A stretch of DNA of 64,000 bases. Origin: WYZ-LMO2 sp040514265 (GTDB lineage Archaea > Halobacteriota > Archaeoglobi > Archaeoglobales > Archaeoglobaceae). Positions within the stretch are counted from its first letter, which is position 1; each line of letters starts with the position of its first letter. Both the position numbers and the translations under genes were made by a program. Shown here one piece after another: positions 50,194-58,567 of this stretch. Where the stretch lies: positions 1 through 64,000 of the forward strand of contig JBEVCD010000026.1 in the NCBI GenBank assembly GCA_040514265.1, read 5' to 3'. Under the pieces are notes generated by a model. It made no database searches, had not been told where the DNA came from, and saw nothing but the letters and a program-made list of their open reading frames with translations.

Positions 50194-51114
50194 ATGATCC
50201 TAGTAACCGGCGGGGCTGGGTTCATAGGGAGTCATATCGTCGACAGACTCGTAAAAGATCATGATGTGGTCGTTGTCGACAATCTTTCGAGCGGGAGAGC
50301 TGATTACGTAAATCCTGAGGCGAAGTTTGTTAAAGCCGACCTTGCTACCGATCCGGTTGGGGAGTACCTCGAAGGGGTCGAGATCGTCTGGCATGTGGCG
50401 GCGAACCCCGACGTCAGGAGGGGCTCTGAAGATCCGGATGAGATCTACAGAAACAACGTACTCGCAACTTACAGACTTCTTGAAGCGATGAGGAAGAAGG
50501 GGGTCAGGAGGATCGTTTTCACCTCCACGTCCACCGTTTACGGCGAGGCGAAGGTGATTCCGACTCCCGAGGACTACCCTCCTGAACCGATAAGCGTCTA
50601 CGGAGCTTCCAAGCTGGCTTGTGAAGCCATGATAATGTCCTACTGCCACACATTCGACATGCAGAGCTGGATATTCCGCTTCGCCAACGTCGTCGGAAGG
50701 AGGAGCACTCACGGAGTCATCTACGACTTCGTGATGAAGCTCCGGAAAAATCCGAACGAGCTTGAGATACTCGGAAACGGGGAGCAGAACAAGTCGTACA
50801 TATACATCGACGACTGCGTCGACGCCATGTTTCTTGCCGTGGAGAGGAGCGAGGATCGCGTAAACGTCTTCAACATAGGCAGCGAGGACCAGGTGAAGGT
50901 CAGGAGGATAGCGGAAATAGTCTGCGAGGAAATGAAACTGTCCCCGCGCTTTCGCTTTACCGGTGGCGACAGAGGATGGAAGGGCGACGTTCCGGTGATG
51001 ATGCTGTCGATAGAGAGGTTGAAGAGACTCGGTTGGAAACCAAAATACAGCAGCGAACAAGCCGTAAGACTTGCCGTAAAAGACTTGCTGGCTGAATTAA
51101 ATGAGCAGCAGTGA
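50194..51114 (+). CDS. NAD-dependent sugar-nucleotide epimerase/dehydratase
   Basis: A 306-aa extended SDR enzyme. It has GGAGFIGSHIVDRL (NAD site, residues 7-20), VVDNLSSG, HVAANPDVRRGSEDP, TSTSTVYGEAKVIPTPED and the catalytic YGASK. The length fits UDP-glucose 4-epimerase or dTDP-glucose dehydratase; the exact substrate is not clear. It makes precursors for surface polysaccharide or glycosylation. The mRNA is probably leaderless. The 3' end overlaps the DUF1614 gene by 18 bp. Confidence 0.9.
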   Translation: MILVTGGAGFIGSHIVDRLVKDHDVVVVDNLSSGRADYVNPEAKFVKADLATDPVGEYLEGVEIVWHVAANPDVRRGSEDPDEIYRNNVLATYRLLEAMRKKGVRRIVFTSTSTVYGEAKVIPTPEDYPPEPISVYGASKLACEAMIMSYCHTFDMQSWIFRFANVVGRRSTHGVIYDFVMKLRKNPNELEILGNGEQNKSYIYIDDCVDAMFLAVERSEDRVNVFNIGSEDQVKVRRIAEIVCEEMKLSPRFRFTGGDRGWKGDVPVMMLSIERLKRLGWKPKYSSEQAVRLAVKDLLAELNEQQ

Positions 51115-51786
51115 GAAGAGAACGGCAAAAAAACCAGTAAGGAATATTCCGTCGAACGTTCCGGCTCCTCCTATGCTGACGACGCCCTCTCCTATCTTTT
51201 CTAGGTCCTTCAGATGCATAATGTCGGCTCCGAGAAGCGTCGATATGACCCCTACAGCGAAAGAGAGCTTCGGTAAGAGCAGCAGAGGCATTCCGGACAG
51301 GAAGATCGCCGTAAAGGCTGCTAGGGTAGCTATCAGCGGCGGGGCTATCATGGGAGTCACAATTCCCACGCCCCTCACAGGCTTTGCTATGAAGTAGTTC
51401 AGCACAGTCGCTGTTGCTATGGCCATCAGCACTTCAAGATTCACGCCAACGTCGCTAAGAGCCTTCAGAGCCAGTACTGTCGGGAAGACACAGCCTCCAA
51501 GGTTTACAGCCACGACGACTTTGCCCCTCCTTCTCACGCGGTAGAGAACTCCGAACACGCTGTAGGAGTAGTGTACATAGTAGCCCTCCTTTTCGTATAT
51601 CGGCACGTTGAAGAAGCTGCCGATGGCTATAAAGAGAAAGATCAGCAACGCCGTCCACTTGTCCACGCCGAATACGAGCTGGAATACGGCTGAAGTCGTG
51701 AAAACGAAGAAGATGAGAAGAATCGGGAGGAGGATGAGGATAACAAATAGGGGTAGAATGAGCGGTGGAAAGACGTAGTCCCTCAC
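51097..51786 (-). CDS. DUF1614 membrane protein
   Basis: A 229-aa protein with about seven hydrophobic segments and the DUF1614 C-terminal mark GADIMHLKDLEKIGEGVVSIGGAGTFDGIFLTG. Also typical are NVPIYEKEG and NLGGCVFPTVLAL. Function is unknown; the GAGTFDG motif suggests a conserved polar site in the membrane. Its start overlaps the PRC-barrel stop by 4 bp. Confidence 0.9.
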   Translation of the reverse strand: MRDYVFPPLILPLFVILILLPILLIFFVFTTSAVFQLVFGVDKWTALLIFLFIAIGSFFNVPIYEKEGYYVHYSYSVFGVLYRVRRRGKVVVAVNLGGCVFPTVLALKALSDVGVNLEVLMAIATATVLNYFIAKPVRGVGIVTPMIAPPLIATLAAFTAIFLSGMPLLLLPKLSFAVGVISTLLGADIMHLKDLEKIGEGVVSIGGAGTFDGIFLTGFFAVLFSLLLI

Positions 51787-52025
51787 GCCCTTACCTTCCT
51801 CCTGTCCACGACTATGTAGTCCTTCAGAGCCCTAACGCACTCGAAAGGGATTATGTACATGCCCTCCTCCTTTCTGAACTCGGGAACCTCGTTCTTCGGC
51901 TTTACGATGAGGTTGACGATGGAACCCGTGCGGAAGTCGACCGTTATGTTGTAGAGCGTGCCGACGACTGTTCCGTCGGTGAGAACGACCGTTTTTCTCG
52001 CGAGCGACCTCGCGGGAATGTCCAT
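51783..52025 (-). CDS. PRC-barrel domain protein
   Basis: An 80-aa beta-barrel protein: RSLARKTVVLTDGTVVGTLYNITVDFRTGSIVNLIVKPKN, then IIPFECVRALKDYIVVDRRKV. This is the small archaeal PRC-barrel type, sometimes linked to cell division (CdpB-like) or RNA metabolism in other archaea. I cannot tell which applies here. It is cotranscribed with the DUF1614 gene. Confidence 0.88.
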   Translation of the reverse strand: MDIPARSLARKTVVLTDGTVVGTLYNITVDFRTGSIVNLIVKPKNEVPEFRKEEGMYIIPFECVRALKDYIVVDRRKVRA

Positions 52026-52057
52026 GATTTCCGGGTGTAATCATTCTTTAAAAATTT

Positions 52058-53005
52058 TTACTTTGTCCTCGAAACGAGGTATTCTGCGAGTTCGAGGAGG
52101 AGTCTTTTCGCTTCGCTGTTCGGCAGAACTTCGAGCCTCCTCTTTCCAATTTCCACGAACTCTCTCGCCTTTTTAGCAGCGTATTCTATCGCTCCACACT
52201 CTTCGAGCTTTCTGAGATCTTCGAGGAGCTCCTCCTTGGTAGCTCTCTGCTTTCCGAAAGTCTTGAGTTCGACACCCCTCTCGAAAGCTTTTATGACTAT
52301 GAGCGTCTTCTTACCCTTCAGTATGTCGCTCCCCCTGTCCTTCCCCGTCTCCTCGCTCGCGATGTCTATGACGTCGTCGTGTATCTGAAATCCCACTCCG
52401 CAGAACATGCCGAAGTCCCACAGAGCTCTCACGATCTCCTCGCTCTCGCCGAAAAGAACGGCTGGCAGTGAAGTCGACGCCGCTATGAGCTGCCCGGTCT
52501 TCAGCTCCACCATCTTTATGTACTCCTCCTCGCTGACGTCGCTGCGCTTCTCGAAGCTCATGTCCAGATACTGTCCCTCGCAGATCTTCACGCAGACATC
52601 TGCCAGAACTTCGACGGCTTTGACGATGTTCTCAGCATCCACGTCGCAGTTCGTGAGGATTCTGAACGCCTCGGCGAAGAGTGTGTCACCCGCAAGTATC
52701 GCCGTTTCCTCGCCGTATACCCTGTGAACGGTCGGAACCCCCCTCCGCATCTCGTCTCTGTCCATTATGTCGTCGTGAACGAGCGTGAAGTTGTGTATGA
52801 CCTCTATGCTCACGGCAGCCGGTAATATGGGTTCGAAGTTCTTCCCGAGAGCTTCCGCTACTATTAGCGAAAGAACGGGTCTTAACCTCTTTCCCCCAGC
52901 TCTTATTAAGTGTCTCGCAGCCAGATAAAGCTCCTCTGGCTCCTTGACGGGCAAATATGCTTCTATAGCCTTGTTGACGGCTTTTACGTACTTCTCGATG
53001 TTCAT
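52058..53005 (-). CDS. idsA: Geranylgeranyl/farnesyl diphosphate synthase
   Basis: A 315-aa trans-isoprenyl diphosphate synthase. The first Asp-rich motif is DDIMDRDEMRRG with RRGVPTVH, and the second is GFQIHDDVIDI. The KRLRPVL and GKKTLI segments are also present. It builds C15/C20 chains for archaeal ether lipids. It is last in the mvk-ipk-fni-idsA operon and overlaps fni by 4 bp. Confidence 0.95.
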   Translation of the reverse strand: MNIEKYVKAVNKAIEAYLPVKEPEELYLAARHLIRAGGKRLRPVLSLIVAEALGKNFEPILPAAVSIEVIHNFTLVHDDIMDRDEMRRGVPTVHRVYGEETAILAGDTLFAEAFRILTNCDVDAENIVKAVEVLADVCVKICEGQYLDMSFEKRSDVSEEEYIKMVELKTGQLIAASTSLPAVLFGESEEIVRALWDFGMFCGVGFQIHDDVIDIASEETGKDRGSDILKGKKTLIVIKAFERGVELKTFGKQRATKEELLEDLRKLEECGAIEYAAKKAREFVEIGKRRLEVLPNSEAKRLLLELAEYLVSRTK

Positions 53006-54069
53006 CGCTCACCCTCCATGAACTTTACGACGTCGATTCCACGGTAGCGGAGCCAATCCTTAAGTCTTCCGCTCACGAAAATCTTTGCCTTCCTGAGCTC
53101 CCCGACACTTCTGCAACTCGTCAGAAACATCGCGCTGACGAATCCGCGCCTGAACCTCTCCACCTCCTCAAGAACTTTTTCGGCACTTTCCAGCGCAGGT
53201 TTTAGGAAAGGCAGCGCCGCACTCGCAGCCACAGCTCCCAGGGCGACGGCTTTTGCGACATCGACTCCACTCCTTATCCCGCCGGTTGCCACGGTCGGAA
53301 GTATCTTCGAGCAGTCGACGACGCAGAAAGCCGTCGGTATTCCCCAGTCCCTGAAATCCATCCCAAGTTTCCTTTCGGCACCCTCGACTCTGAACGCTTC
53401 CACGACGGCGAACGACGTTCCCCCTTTACCTCCTACGTCCACGGCTGCAACCCCTGCGTCCCTGAGCTTCAGTGCTACCTCTCTGCTTATTCCAGCACCC
53501 GTCTCCTTCACTATAACCGGAACTCTGGACTGCTCGCAGACTTCCCTTATCTTCTGCAAGCACCCCCGGGCGTTGGGTTCGCCTTCGGGCTGTATGGCTT
53601 CCTGAAGGTAGTTGAGGTGCACAGCCACGGCGTCGGCGTCTACCATCTCCACGATCCTGTCGATGATCTCCGCCCCGTAATGAAGAAGCTGCGGTGCGCC
53701 TATGTTTGCGTAAACGAAGGCGTTCGGAGCTTTCTCTCTCACAATGGTGAAGGTGTCTTGGAGACTCGCGTCCTCTATCGCAGCTCTCTGGCTGCCGACC
53801 CCCATCCCTATTCCAGCCCTCTCGACCGCCTCCGCTATGTTCGCGTTGACTACCTTTGTCTCCGGATGTCCGCCGGTCATTGAGGCGATCAGAAACGGGA
53901 AGCTGAGCTTTTTGCCCAAGAACTCGACGCTCGCATCGACTTCATCGTAGTCGATTTCGGGGAGCGCGTTGTGTATCAGCACGACGTCCTCGAAGCCCGT
54001 GTAGCCAGATTCCACATCCTGCGTCGCGCAGATTTCAACGTGCTCGATCTTCCTCTTTGCCGTTCTCAT
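53002..54069 (-). CDS. fni: Isopentenyl-diphosphate delta-isomerase, type 2
   Basis: A 355-aa FMN enzyme that interconverts IPP and DMAPP. Family features are RKIEHVEIC near the start, PFLIASMTGGH, GIGMGVGSQRAAIED, NIGAPQLLHYG, VHLNYLQEAIQPEG, VIVKETGAGISREVA, DVGGKGGTSFA and TGGIRSGVDVAKA. It lies between ipk and idsA with 4-bp overlaps, showing one isoprenoid transcript. Confidence 0.96.
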   Translation of the reverse strand: MRTAKRKIEHVEICATQDVESGYTGFEDVVLIHNALPEIDYDEVDASVEFLGKKLSFPFLIASMTGGHPETKVVNANIAEAVERAGIGMGVGSQRAAIEDASLQDTFTIVREKAPNAFVYANIGAPQLLHYGAEIIDRIVEMVDADAVAVHLNYLQEAIQPEGEPNARGCLQKIREVCEQSRVPVIVKETGAGISREVALKLRDAGVAAVDVGGKGGTSFAVVEAFRVEGAERKLGMDFRDWGIPTAFCVVDCSKILPTVATGGIRSGVDVAKAVALGAVAASAALPFLKPALESAEKVLEEVERFRRGFVSAMFLTSCRSVGELRKAKIFVSGRLKDWLRYRGIDVVKFMEGER

Positions 54070-54752
54070 TCGCGCACCTCCGTACCGACGGCTTCACCGG
54101 CTAGGAACCTCCGCAGGTTTTCGGCGCTCGCCTTAAAAATGTAGACTCTGCAGCCAGCACCCATCGCCTTCTCGACCTTCGCTCTCATGCCGCCGGTAAC
54201 GTCGGAGCTTGCGGCGCCTATTTTGTCCAGATCCTCTCTCCTCACGACTCGCGCGACTCTGCCGTCGATTATGACGCCCTCTACGCTTGTCGCGAAGCCC
54301 AGCAGCTCTGCTTTGAGCTCTCTTGCAACCTCTACCGCTATGTCGTCTCCGGAGAGAACTCCAAAGCCTCCGTCGATTACGACGTCACCGTGCAGAACTG
54401 GCACGAAACCCTTCTTGAGGAACTCCTCGACTTTTTCGACCGAAAAACCCTCAATCGGGTGAATGGGAACGGCTGGAACGTCTCTGGCTACGAGCTCCCG
54501 GCAAACGATGGCGTTCAGCCTCAGGCAAGCTTCGTGAATCTTCGCCACACTCTTCGGATTGCTCAAACCAAATTTCCTGACGTGCGGATGTCCGAAAGAG
54601 CCGGCTCCGTGGACTAGAACGAGCTTTTCGTAGTTCTCCGCTATCGCGTCGCATAGCTCCGAAATCAGCTCAAGCCTCGCCTCCTCAAATCCGGCTTTGT
54701 TTGTGACAGCCGATCCTCCGAGTTTAAGAACCTTCAACCCTCGCCCCCTCAT
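54066..54752 (-). CDS. ipk: Isopentenyl phosphate kinase
   Basis: A 228-aa amino-acid-kinase-fold enzyme. It has KVLKLGGSAVTNK, VHGAGSFGHPHV (His of the Ipk active site), PIHPIEGFSVE, LHGDVVIDGGFGVLSGDDIAV and DVTGGMRAKVEKAM. It phosphorylates isopentenyl phosphate to IPP in the archaeal mevalonate pathway. ATG 54752 overlaps mvk by 29 bp; TTG 54737 with a GAGGG site upstream is the alternative. Confidence 0.95.
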   Translation of the reverse strand: MRGRGLKVLKLGGSAVTNKAGFEEARLELISELCDAIAENYEKLVLVHGAGSFGHPHVRKFGLSNPKSVAKIHEACLRLNAIVCRELVARDVPAVPIHPIEGFSVEKVEEFLKKGFVPVLHGDVVIDGGFGVLSGDDIAVEVARELKAELLGFATSVEGVIIDGRVARVVRREDLDKIGAASSDVTGGMRAKVEKAMGAGCRVYIFKASAENLRRFLAGEAVGTEVRE

Positions 54753-55572
54753 CGCTCACACCCACCACGATCGCCCCTTCGGGAGCTCTGCCCCTGTAAA
54801 CCCCGTAGACGCAACCGCCCCCACCGGCGCCGGTGATCTTCGCGCGAAGTCCTTCCCTTTCGAGCTCTGCTATTTTTTCGTCTATCTCCGGCGTGCTGAC
54901 ACCGATAGCTCTCAGAAGCGAGTGGTTGATCGGTATCAGCTCTTCGATCTCAGCCCCGCTTGCAGCGTTTAAGGCTACCGCATCTATGGCGTCGAATATC
55001 CTCTCGACGATGTCCGGATATCTTTTGCGGAGCTCCGCTACCTTCGCAACCATCTTGGCGGTCGATCTGCTCCCGAAGTTCAGCACGAAAAATCTCTCTC
55101 TGACCTCCAGCCTCTTCCTCTCCGGAAAAAGCCAGCAACCTCCGTAGGTGGAAACGAACGGATCTATTCCGCTCGAAGTTCCTTGGACGTCTTTCTCCAC
55201 CTGCCAGGCAAGTCTGAAGATTTCCTCGTCACTCATTCCAGTTTCGAATTCCGCGTCGAGAGCTTTGAGCGTAGCAACAGCTACTGCAGCGGAGCTGCCC
55301 AGCCCCGAGCCTATCGGAACCTCGCTCTCTATGCGGATCCTTGCACCCTCTATCTTCTTGATCTCTCCGAAGCGCTTTATGGCGAAGCTCACGTAGGGGT
55401 GAACTTTGAAGTCCAGACCCGTCACGCCCAGCGGGGATTCGATGCGGAAGCTCGAAGCTCTCTCAACTCTCACCCTGCACCTCAAGTCTATCGCCGCCAC
55501 GACTGCATGCCTTCCATAAACCACCGCGTGCTCGCCGAACAGTATGATCTTCCCCGGAGCGGATGCGAGCAT
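54724..55572 (-). CDS. mvk: Mevalonate kinase
   Basis: A 282-aa GHMP kinase with SAPGKIILFGEHAVVYG, the phosphate loop PIGSGLGSSAAVAVAT, Asp in GTSSGIDPFVSTYG and the C-terminal ITGAGGGGCVYGV. It phosphorylates mevalonate. ATG 55572 is preferred over the longer frame because the TATAAA element at 55591-55598 is about 23 bp upstream, making a leaderless mRNA. It is first in the isoprenoid operon. Confidence 0.95.
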   Translation of the reverse strand: MLASAPGKIILFGEHAVVYGRHAVVAAIDLRCRVRVERASSFRIESPLGVTGLDFKVHPYVSFAIKRFGEIKKIEGARIRIESEVPIGSGLGSSAAVAVATLKALDAEFETGMSDEEIFRLAWQVEKDVQGTSSGIDPFVSTYGGCWLFPERKRLEVRERFFVLNFGSRSTAKMVAKVAELRKRYPDIVERIFDAIDAVALNAASGAEIEELIPINHSLLRAIGVSTPEIDEKIAELEREGLRAKITGAGGGGCVYGVYRGRAPEGAIVVGVSDEGARVEGS

Positions 55573-55590
55573 CGTTCCCCATAGAAACGT

Positions 55591-55598
55591 TTTATAAA
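55591..55598. promoter_or_regulatory. Palindromic TATA box shared by mvk and HDAC-family gene
   Basis: TTTATAAA is a perfect palindrome. Its centre is about 22-23 bp from the mvk start codon (minus strand, 55572) and about 24-25 bp from the HDAC-family start codon (plus strand, 55619). No other TATA-like element fits either gene, so one box may serve both leaderless transcripts. Confidence 0.6.
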
Positions 55599-55618
55599 GA
55601 ACTTTTCGAGTTCTCGCC

Positions 55619-56353
55619 ATGAAGATCGTGTTCCACCCGAGGTTCTACGAAGTCTACACATCCGACCCGGCGGCTGCGAGCGGGAGGATGGAAGCGATAG
55701 TCAGAGAGCTTAAGGACTACGAGTTCGTCCAGCCGGAGCCTGCGAGTGAAGAAGACGTCCTCCTCGTTCACACGAGAGAGCACGTAGAATACGTCAAAAG
55801 GAGCGAGCCGGAAGCTTACTCCATGGCTCTTCTGGCAGCCGGTGGAGCGATACTCGCAGCCAGGATAGGTTTAAGCGAGCCTTGCTTTGCGGCGATAAGA
55901 CCCCCGGGGCATCACGCAAGCCCGGACCACGCGTGGGGGTTCTGCTACTTCAACAACGTCGCGATAGCCGTGAGGAGGTTACAGAGGGACGGAGACATTG
56001 AGAGGGCTGTAATCGTAGACTTCGACCTCCACTACGGCGACGGAACGGCTAACACTTTCGCGAAGGACGATAGCGTTAAGTACTTCCACATGCCCGGCGG
56101 AGACGTTAACAGTATAGCGAGATTCCTCGAAAAGCACGATTACGACATCGTAGCCGTTTCTGCAGGCTTCGACAAGCACAAGGACGACTGGGGCGGAATA
56201 CTCGAGACCGAGGACTACAGAGAGATCGGGAAGATAATAAAGGAATACTCGGAGGAGAAATGCTCGGGTAAGCGCTTCGCTGTGCTGGAAGGAGGGTACA
56301 ACCACGACGTGCTCGGGAAGAACGTGAGGGCTTTCGTCGAGGGTTTCGGCTAA
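55619..56353 (+). CDS. Histone deacetylase-family amidohydrolase
   Basis: A 244-aa zinc hydrolase, shorter than the 300-370 aa of many HDACs. It shows RPPGHHASPDHAWGFCYFNNVAIA (active-site His pair), VDFDLHYGDGTAN (zinc ligands), SAGFDKHKDDWGG (zinc ligand Asp) and EGGYNHDVL. It may remove acetyl groups from polyamines or proteins; archaeal substrates are rarely known. It is divergent from mvk. Confidence 0.93.
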   Translation: MKIVFHPRFYEVYTSDPAAASGRMEAIVRELKDYEFVQPEPASEEDVLLVHTREHVEYVKRSEPEAYSMALLAAGGAILAARIGLSEPCFAAIRPPGHHASPDHAWGFCYFNNVAIAVRRLQRDGDIERAVIVDFDLHYGDGTANTFAKDDSVKYFHMPGGDVNSIARFLEKHDYDIVAVSAGFDKHKDDWGGILETEDYREIGKIIKEYSEEKCSGKRFAVLEGGYNHDVLGKNVRAFVEGFG

Positions 56354-56374
56354 GCTTCAGGTAGCTGCAAATGT

Positions 56375-56992
56375 TTAAACTGCACCTTCCTCCCTCATCA
56401 GCTCCGCAGCGACTTTTACGCTGACCTTCAGCGCTTCCTCGTCATCCTCGATCTCCATCTCTTTTTTAAAGCCGTCGATGTCGAAGACTATCTTCACGAT
56501 CCTTTCAGCGAGCTCTTTGCTGAGTTTAGGCTTCAGAGCCACGAGTTCGAAGAATACATCGTTCATTCTGTTGTAATTCTTTACTCCTTGGTCTTCGAGC
56601 CACTCCTCGACGCTCCATTCTTTGCCACCGTGCCCGAGGCAGAAGTCCTCGCGGATCAGGAAGTAGAACTCCTCATCGCCGACCTTAACCCTCGCAAGCG
56701 GGTAGAGTCTGCACGCCGTGGGGCGGTGGCTGTAAACTCTGCATCCCTCTCTGCTGACGAACGGGCAGTTGTCCTCCTTAAACGTCACAACCGGCATGCC
56801 AGTGGCTATGCCGATGTGCCAAGTCGTATATTTCCTCAGGAACTCACCCGTTGTCGTTTCCAACCCCCTCGAAAGCATCAGAATGTCGTAAGGCGTCAGT
56901 GCGATGCTGAGGTTCGTGCAGCAGGTGTTGAAGCAGCTCAGCTTCGGGCTACACTCGAATCTGAACCTCTCTACAATTTCGAGTTCTTCCAT
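56375..56992 (-). CDS. YkgJ-family cysteine-cluster protein
   Basis: A 205-aa protein. It has the YkgJ pattern FECSPKLSCFNTCCTN, CPFVSREGCRVYSHRPTACRLYPLAR and CLGHG, with eight or more Cys expected to bind zinc or an Fe-S cluster. The C-terminal third is helical and charged. Function is not settled. It is convergent with the HDAC gene and diverges from minD. Confidence 0.88.
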   Translation of the reverse strand: MEELEIVERFRFECSPKLSCFNTCCTNLSIALTPYDILMLSRGLETTTGEFLRKYTTWHIGIATGMPVVTFKEDNCPFVSREGCRVYSHRPTACRLYPLARVKVGDEEFYFLIREDFCLGHGGKEWSVEEWLEDQGVKNYNRMNDVFFELVALKPKLSKELAERIVKIVFDIDGFKKEMEIEDDEEALKVSVKVAAELMREEGAV

Positions 56993-57066
56993 GCGTGGAG
57001 TTAGTCGATGAGGACAAAAAGGTTATATAGGTCATCACCACGTGATAATTATAAGGAGGGATTGGT

Positions 57067-57858
57067 GTGGTTCGGACGATCACGATAGCTTCGGGTAAGG
57101 GTGGAACGGGAAAGACCACCATAACCGCTAACCTTGGAGTCTCTCTCGCTCAGCTGGGTTACGATGTCACGATAGTCGATGCCGACATAACTCTGGCGAA
57201 CCTCGAACTCATACTCGGCATGGAGGGGCTGCCGATAACGCTGCAAAACGTCCTCGCCGGGGAGGCGAGGATAGACGAGGCTGTCTACGTCGGACCCAGC
57301 GGAGTCAAAGTCGTTCCGGCTGGCGTAAGCTTAGAAGGTCTCAGGAAGGCTAACCCCGAGAAGCTCGAAGATGTGCTGGCTTACCTCATGGAGAACACGG
57401 ACATCCTCCTCCTCGACGCGCCGGCTGGGCTTGAGAGGAACGCTATAATCGCAATGGCTGCGGCACAGGAGCTTCTACTCGTCGTAAACCCCGAGATTTC
57501 GTCAATAACCGATGCGCTTAAGACGAAGATAGTCGCGGAGAGGCTGGGGACCAAGGTCTTGGGAGTTGTGGTTAACAGAATAACAACCCTCGGTGTCGAG
57601 ATGGCTAAAAGCGAGATAGAAGCCATCCTCGAAACGAAGGTGCTGGCGATGATACCCGAAGACCCCGAAGTCAGAAAGTCCGCAGCCTTTGGAAAACCGG
57701 TGGTTCTCAGAAGTCCGAACTCTCCGGCGGCGAAAGCTATAAAGGAGCTTGCCATGACACTCGTTGGAGCTGAGAAGAAAGCTCCGAGGATAGTTGAGGA
57801 GAAGAAGAAGGAGAGTGCAATTGCTAGATTTCTCAAAGTCTTCAGGAGGCGAAGGTGA
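57067..57858 (+). CDS. minD: MinD-family ATPase
   Basis: A 263-aa protein with the deviant Walker A SGKGGTGKTT (9-18), VDADITLANLELILGM (switch I region) and LLDAPAGLERNAIIAM (switch II). The C-terminus (ARFLKVFRRRR) is basic and amphipathic, like the MinD membrane-targeting helix. In archaea such proteins position envelope or motility structures. GTG 57067 follows a GGAGGGATTG site. The next gene, overlapping by 1 bp, encodes a small membrane coiled-coil protein. Confidence 0.93.
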   Translation: MVRTITIASGKGGTGKTTITANLGVSLAQLGYDVTIVDADITLANLELILGMEGLPITLQNVLAGEARIDEAVYVGPSGVKVVPAGVSLEGLRKANPEKLEDVLAYLMENTDILLLDAPAGLERNAIIAMAAAQELLLVVNPEISSITDALKTKIVAERLGTKVLGVVVNRITTLGVEMAKSEIEAILETKVLAMIPEDPEVRKSAAFGKPVVLRSPNSPAAKAIKELAMTLVGAEKKAPRIVEEKKKESAIARFLKVFRRRR

Positions 57859-58034
57859 TGGAGCTCGTGCTCGTAGCTCTGCTTCTGGTGAGCATAGCGC
57901 TGAACATAGTTCAGCTCAGAAAGATAAGGCAGCTGAGCAAGGAGCTTCAGGAAGTGGGCATGAGGGTATCGGTCACGAAAGAGGAACTCGGTCAGATAAG
58001 GAAGCGGCTGGAGAGAATGAAGGGCGAAATCTGA
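57858..58034 (+). CDS. Small membrane coiled-coil protein
   Basis: A 58-aa protein with an N-terminal helix (LVLVALLLVSIALNIVQL) followed by a charged coiled coil (RKIRQLSKELQEVG...LGQIRKRLERMKGEI). Its ATG overlaps the minD stop by one base, so it is probably a MinD partner that holds it at the membrane. No family recognised. Confidence 0.7.
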   Translation: MELVLVALLLVSIALNIVQLRKIRQLSKELQEVGMRVSVTKEELGQIRKRLERMKGEI

Positions 58035-58071
58035 GCGCACCCTTTAACTTCCCTTTCGTGTAAGTATACAC

Positions 58072-58278
58072 ATGAACCTGCTTAAGGTATTCGTAGGCTT
58101 GGCGCTTACGATGCTAGGACTTTCACTGCTACTAGTTCAGCCGGAGAACGTGGAAGCGGGGGCTGTGGTGATAATCGGTCCTATTCCCATAGTTTTAGCT
58201 TCGAATACATCGCTCTTACTTCCGCTTGTCCTGCTTGCAGCAGCTGTTCTCGTGCTTCTGCTTGTCCTGAGGTGGTAG
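58072..58278 (+). CDS. TIGR00304/DUF131 family membrane protein
   Basis: A 68-aa protein with two helices around the family motif AVVIIGPIPIVL. It is followed 1 bp later by a paralog. The TIGR00304 family is archaeal and its function is unknown. Confidence 0.85.
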   Translation: MNLLKVFVGLALTMLGLSLLLVQPENVEAGAVVIIGPIPIVLASNTSLLLPLVLLAAAVLVLLLVLRW

Positions 58279-58279
58279 T

Positions 58280-58543
58280 ATGCTCGAAATCTTGGCGTTG
58301 ATTCTCATCGTCGCCGGTTTGCTGCTCATCGTTCAGGGGCTTCTCGAAAGGGAAGTCGAAACGGAAGAAGATTTCGAGGATCTTGAAGAGTTCGAACCCA
58401 AGAAGAAGGTTACCGGAGGGGGTGTAGTGATAATAGGTCCGATTCCGATCGTCTTCGGCGAGAGCAAATACGCTTTCTACGCCTTGATTCTCGCAACGAT
58501 CCTCACGCTCCTCTTACTGCTCTGGCTAGTTAAATTTATATGA
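58280..58543 (+). CDS. TIGR00304/DUF131 family membrane protein, paralog
   Basis: An 87-aa protein. It has an N-terminal helix (LALILIVAGLLLIVQGLL), an acidic loop (REVETEEDFEDLEEFEPKKK), the motif GGVVIIGPIPIVFG and a C-terminal helix. It shares the IIGPIPIV motif with the gene before it, so the pair arose by tandem duplication. Confidence 0.87.
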   Translation: MLEILALILIVAGLLLIVQGLLEREVETEEDFEDLEEFEPKKKVTGGGVVIIGPIPIVFGESKYAFYALILATILTLLLLLWLVKFI

Positions 58544-58567
58544 CCTTCGAATTCGTCCTCTGATGTT

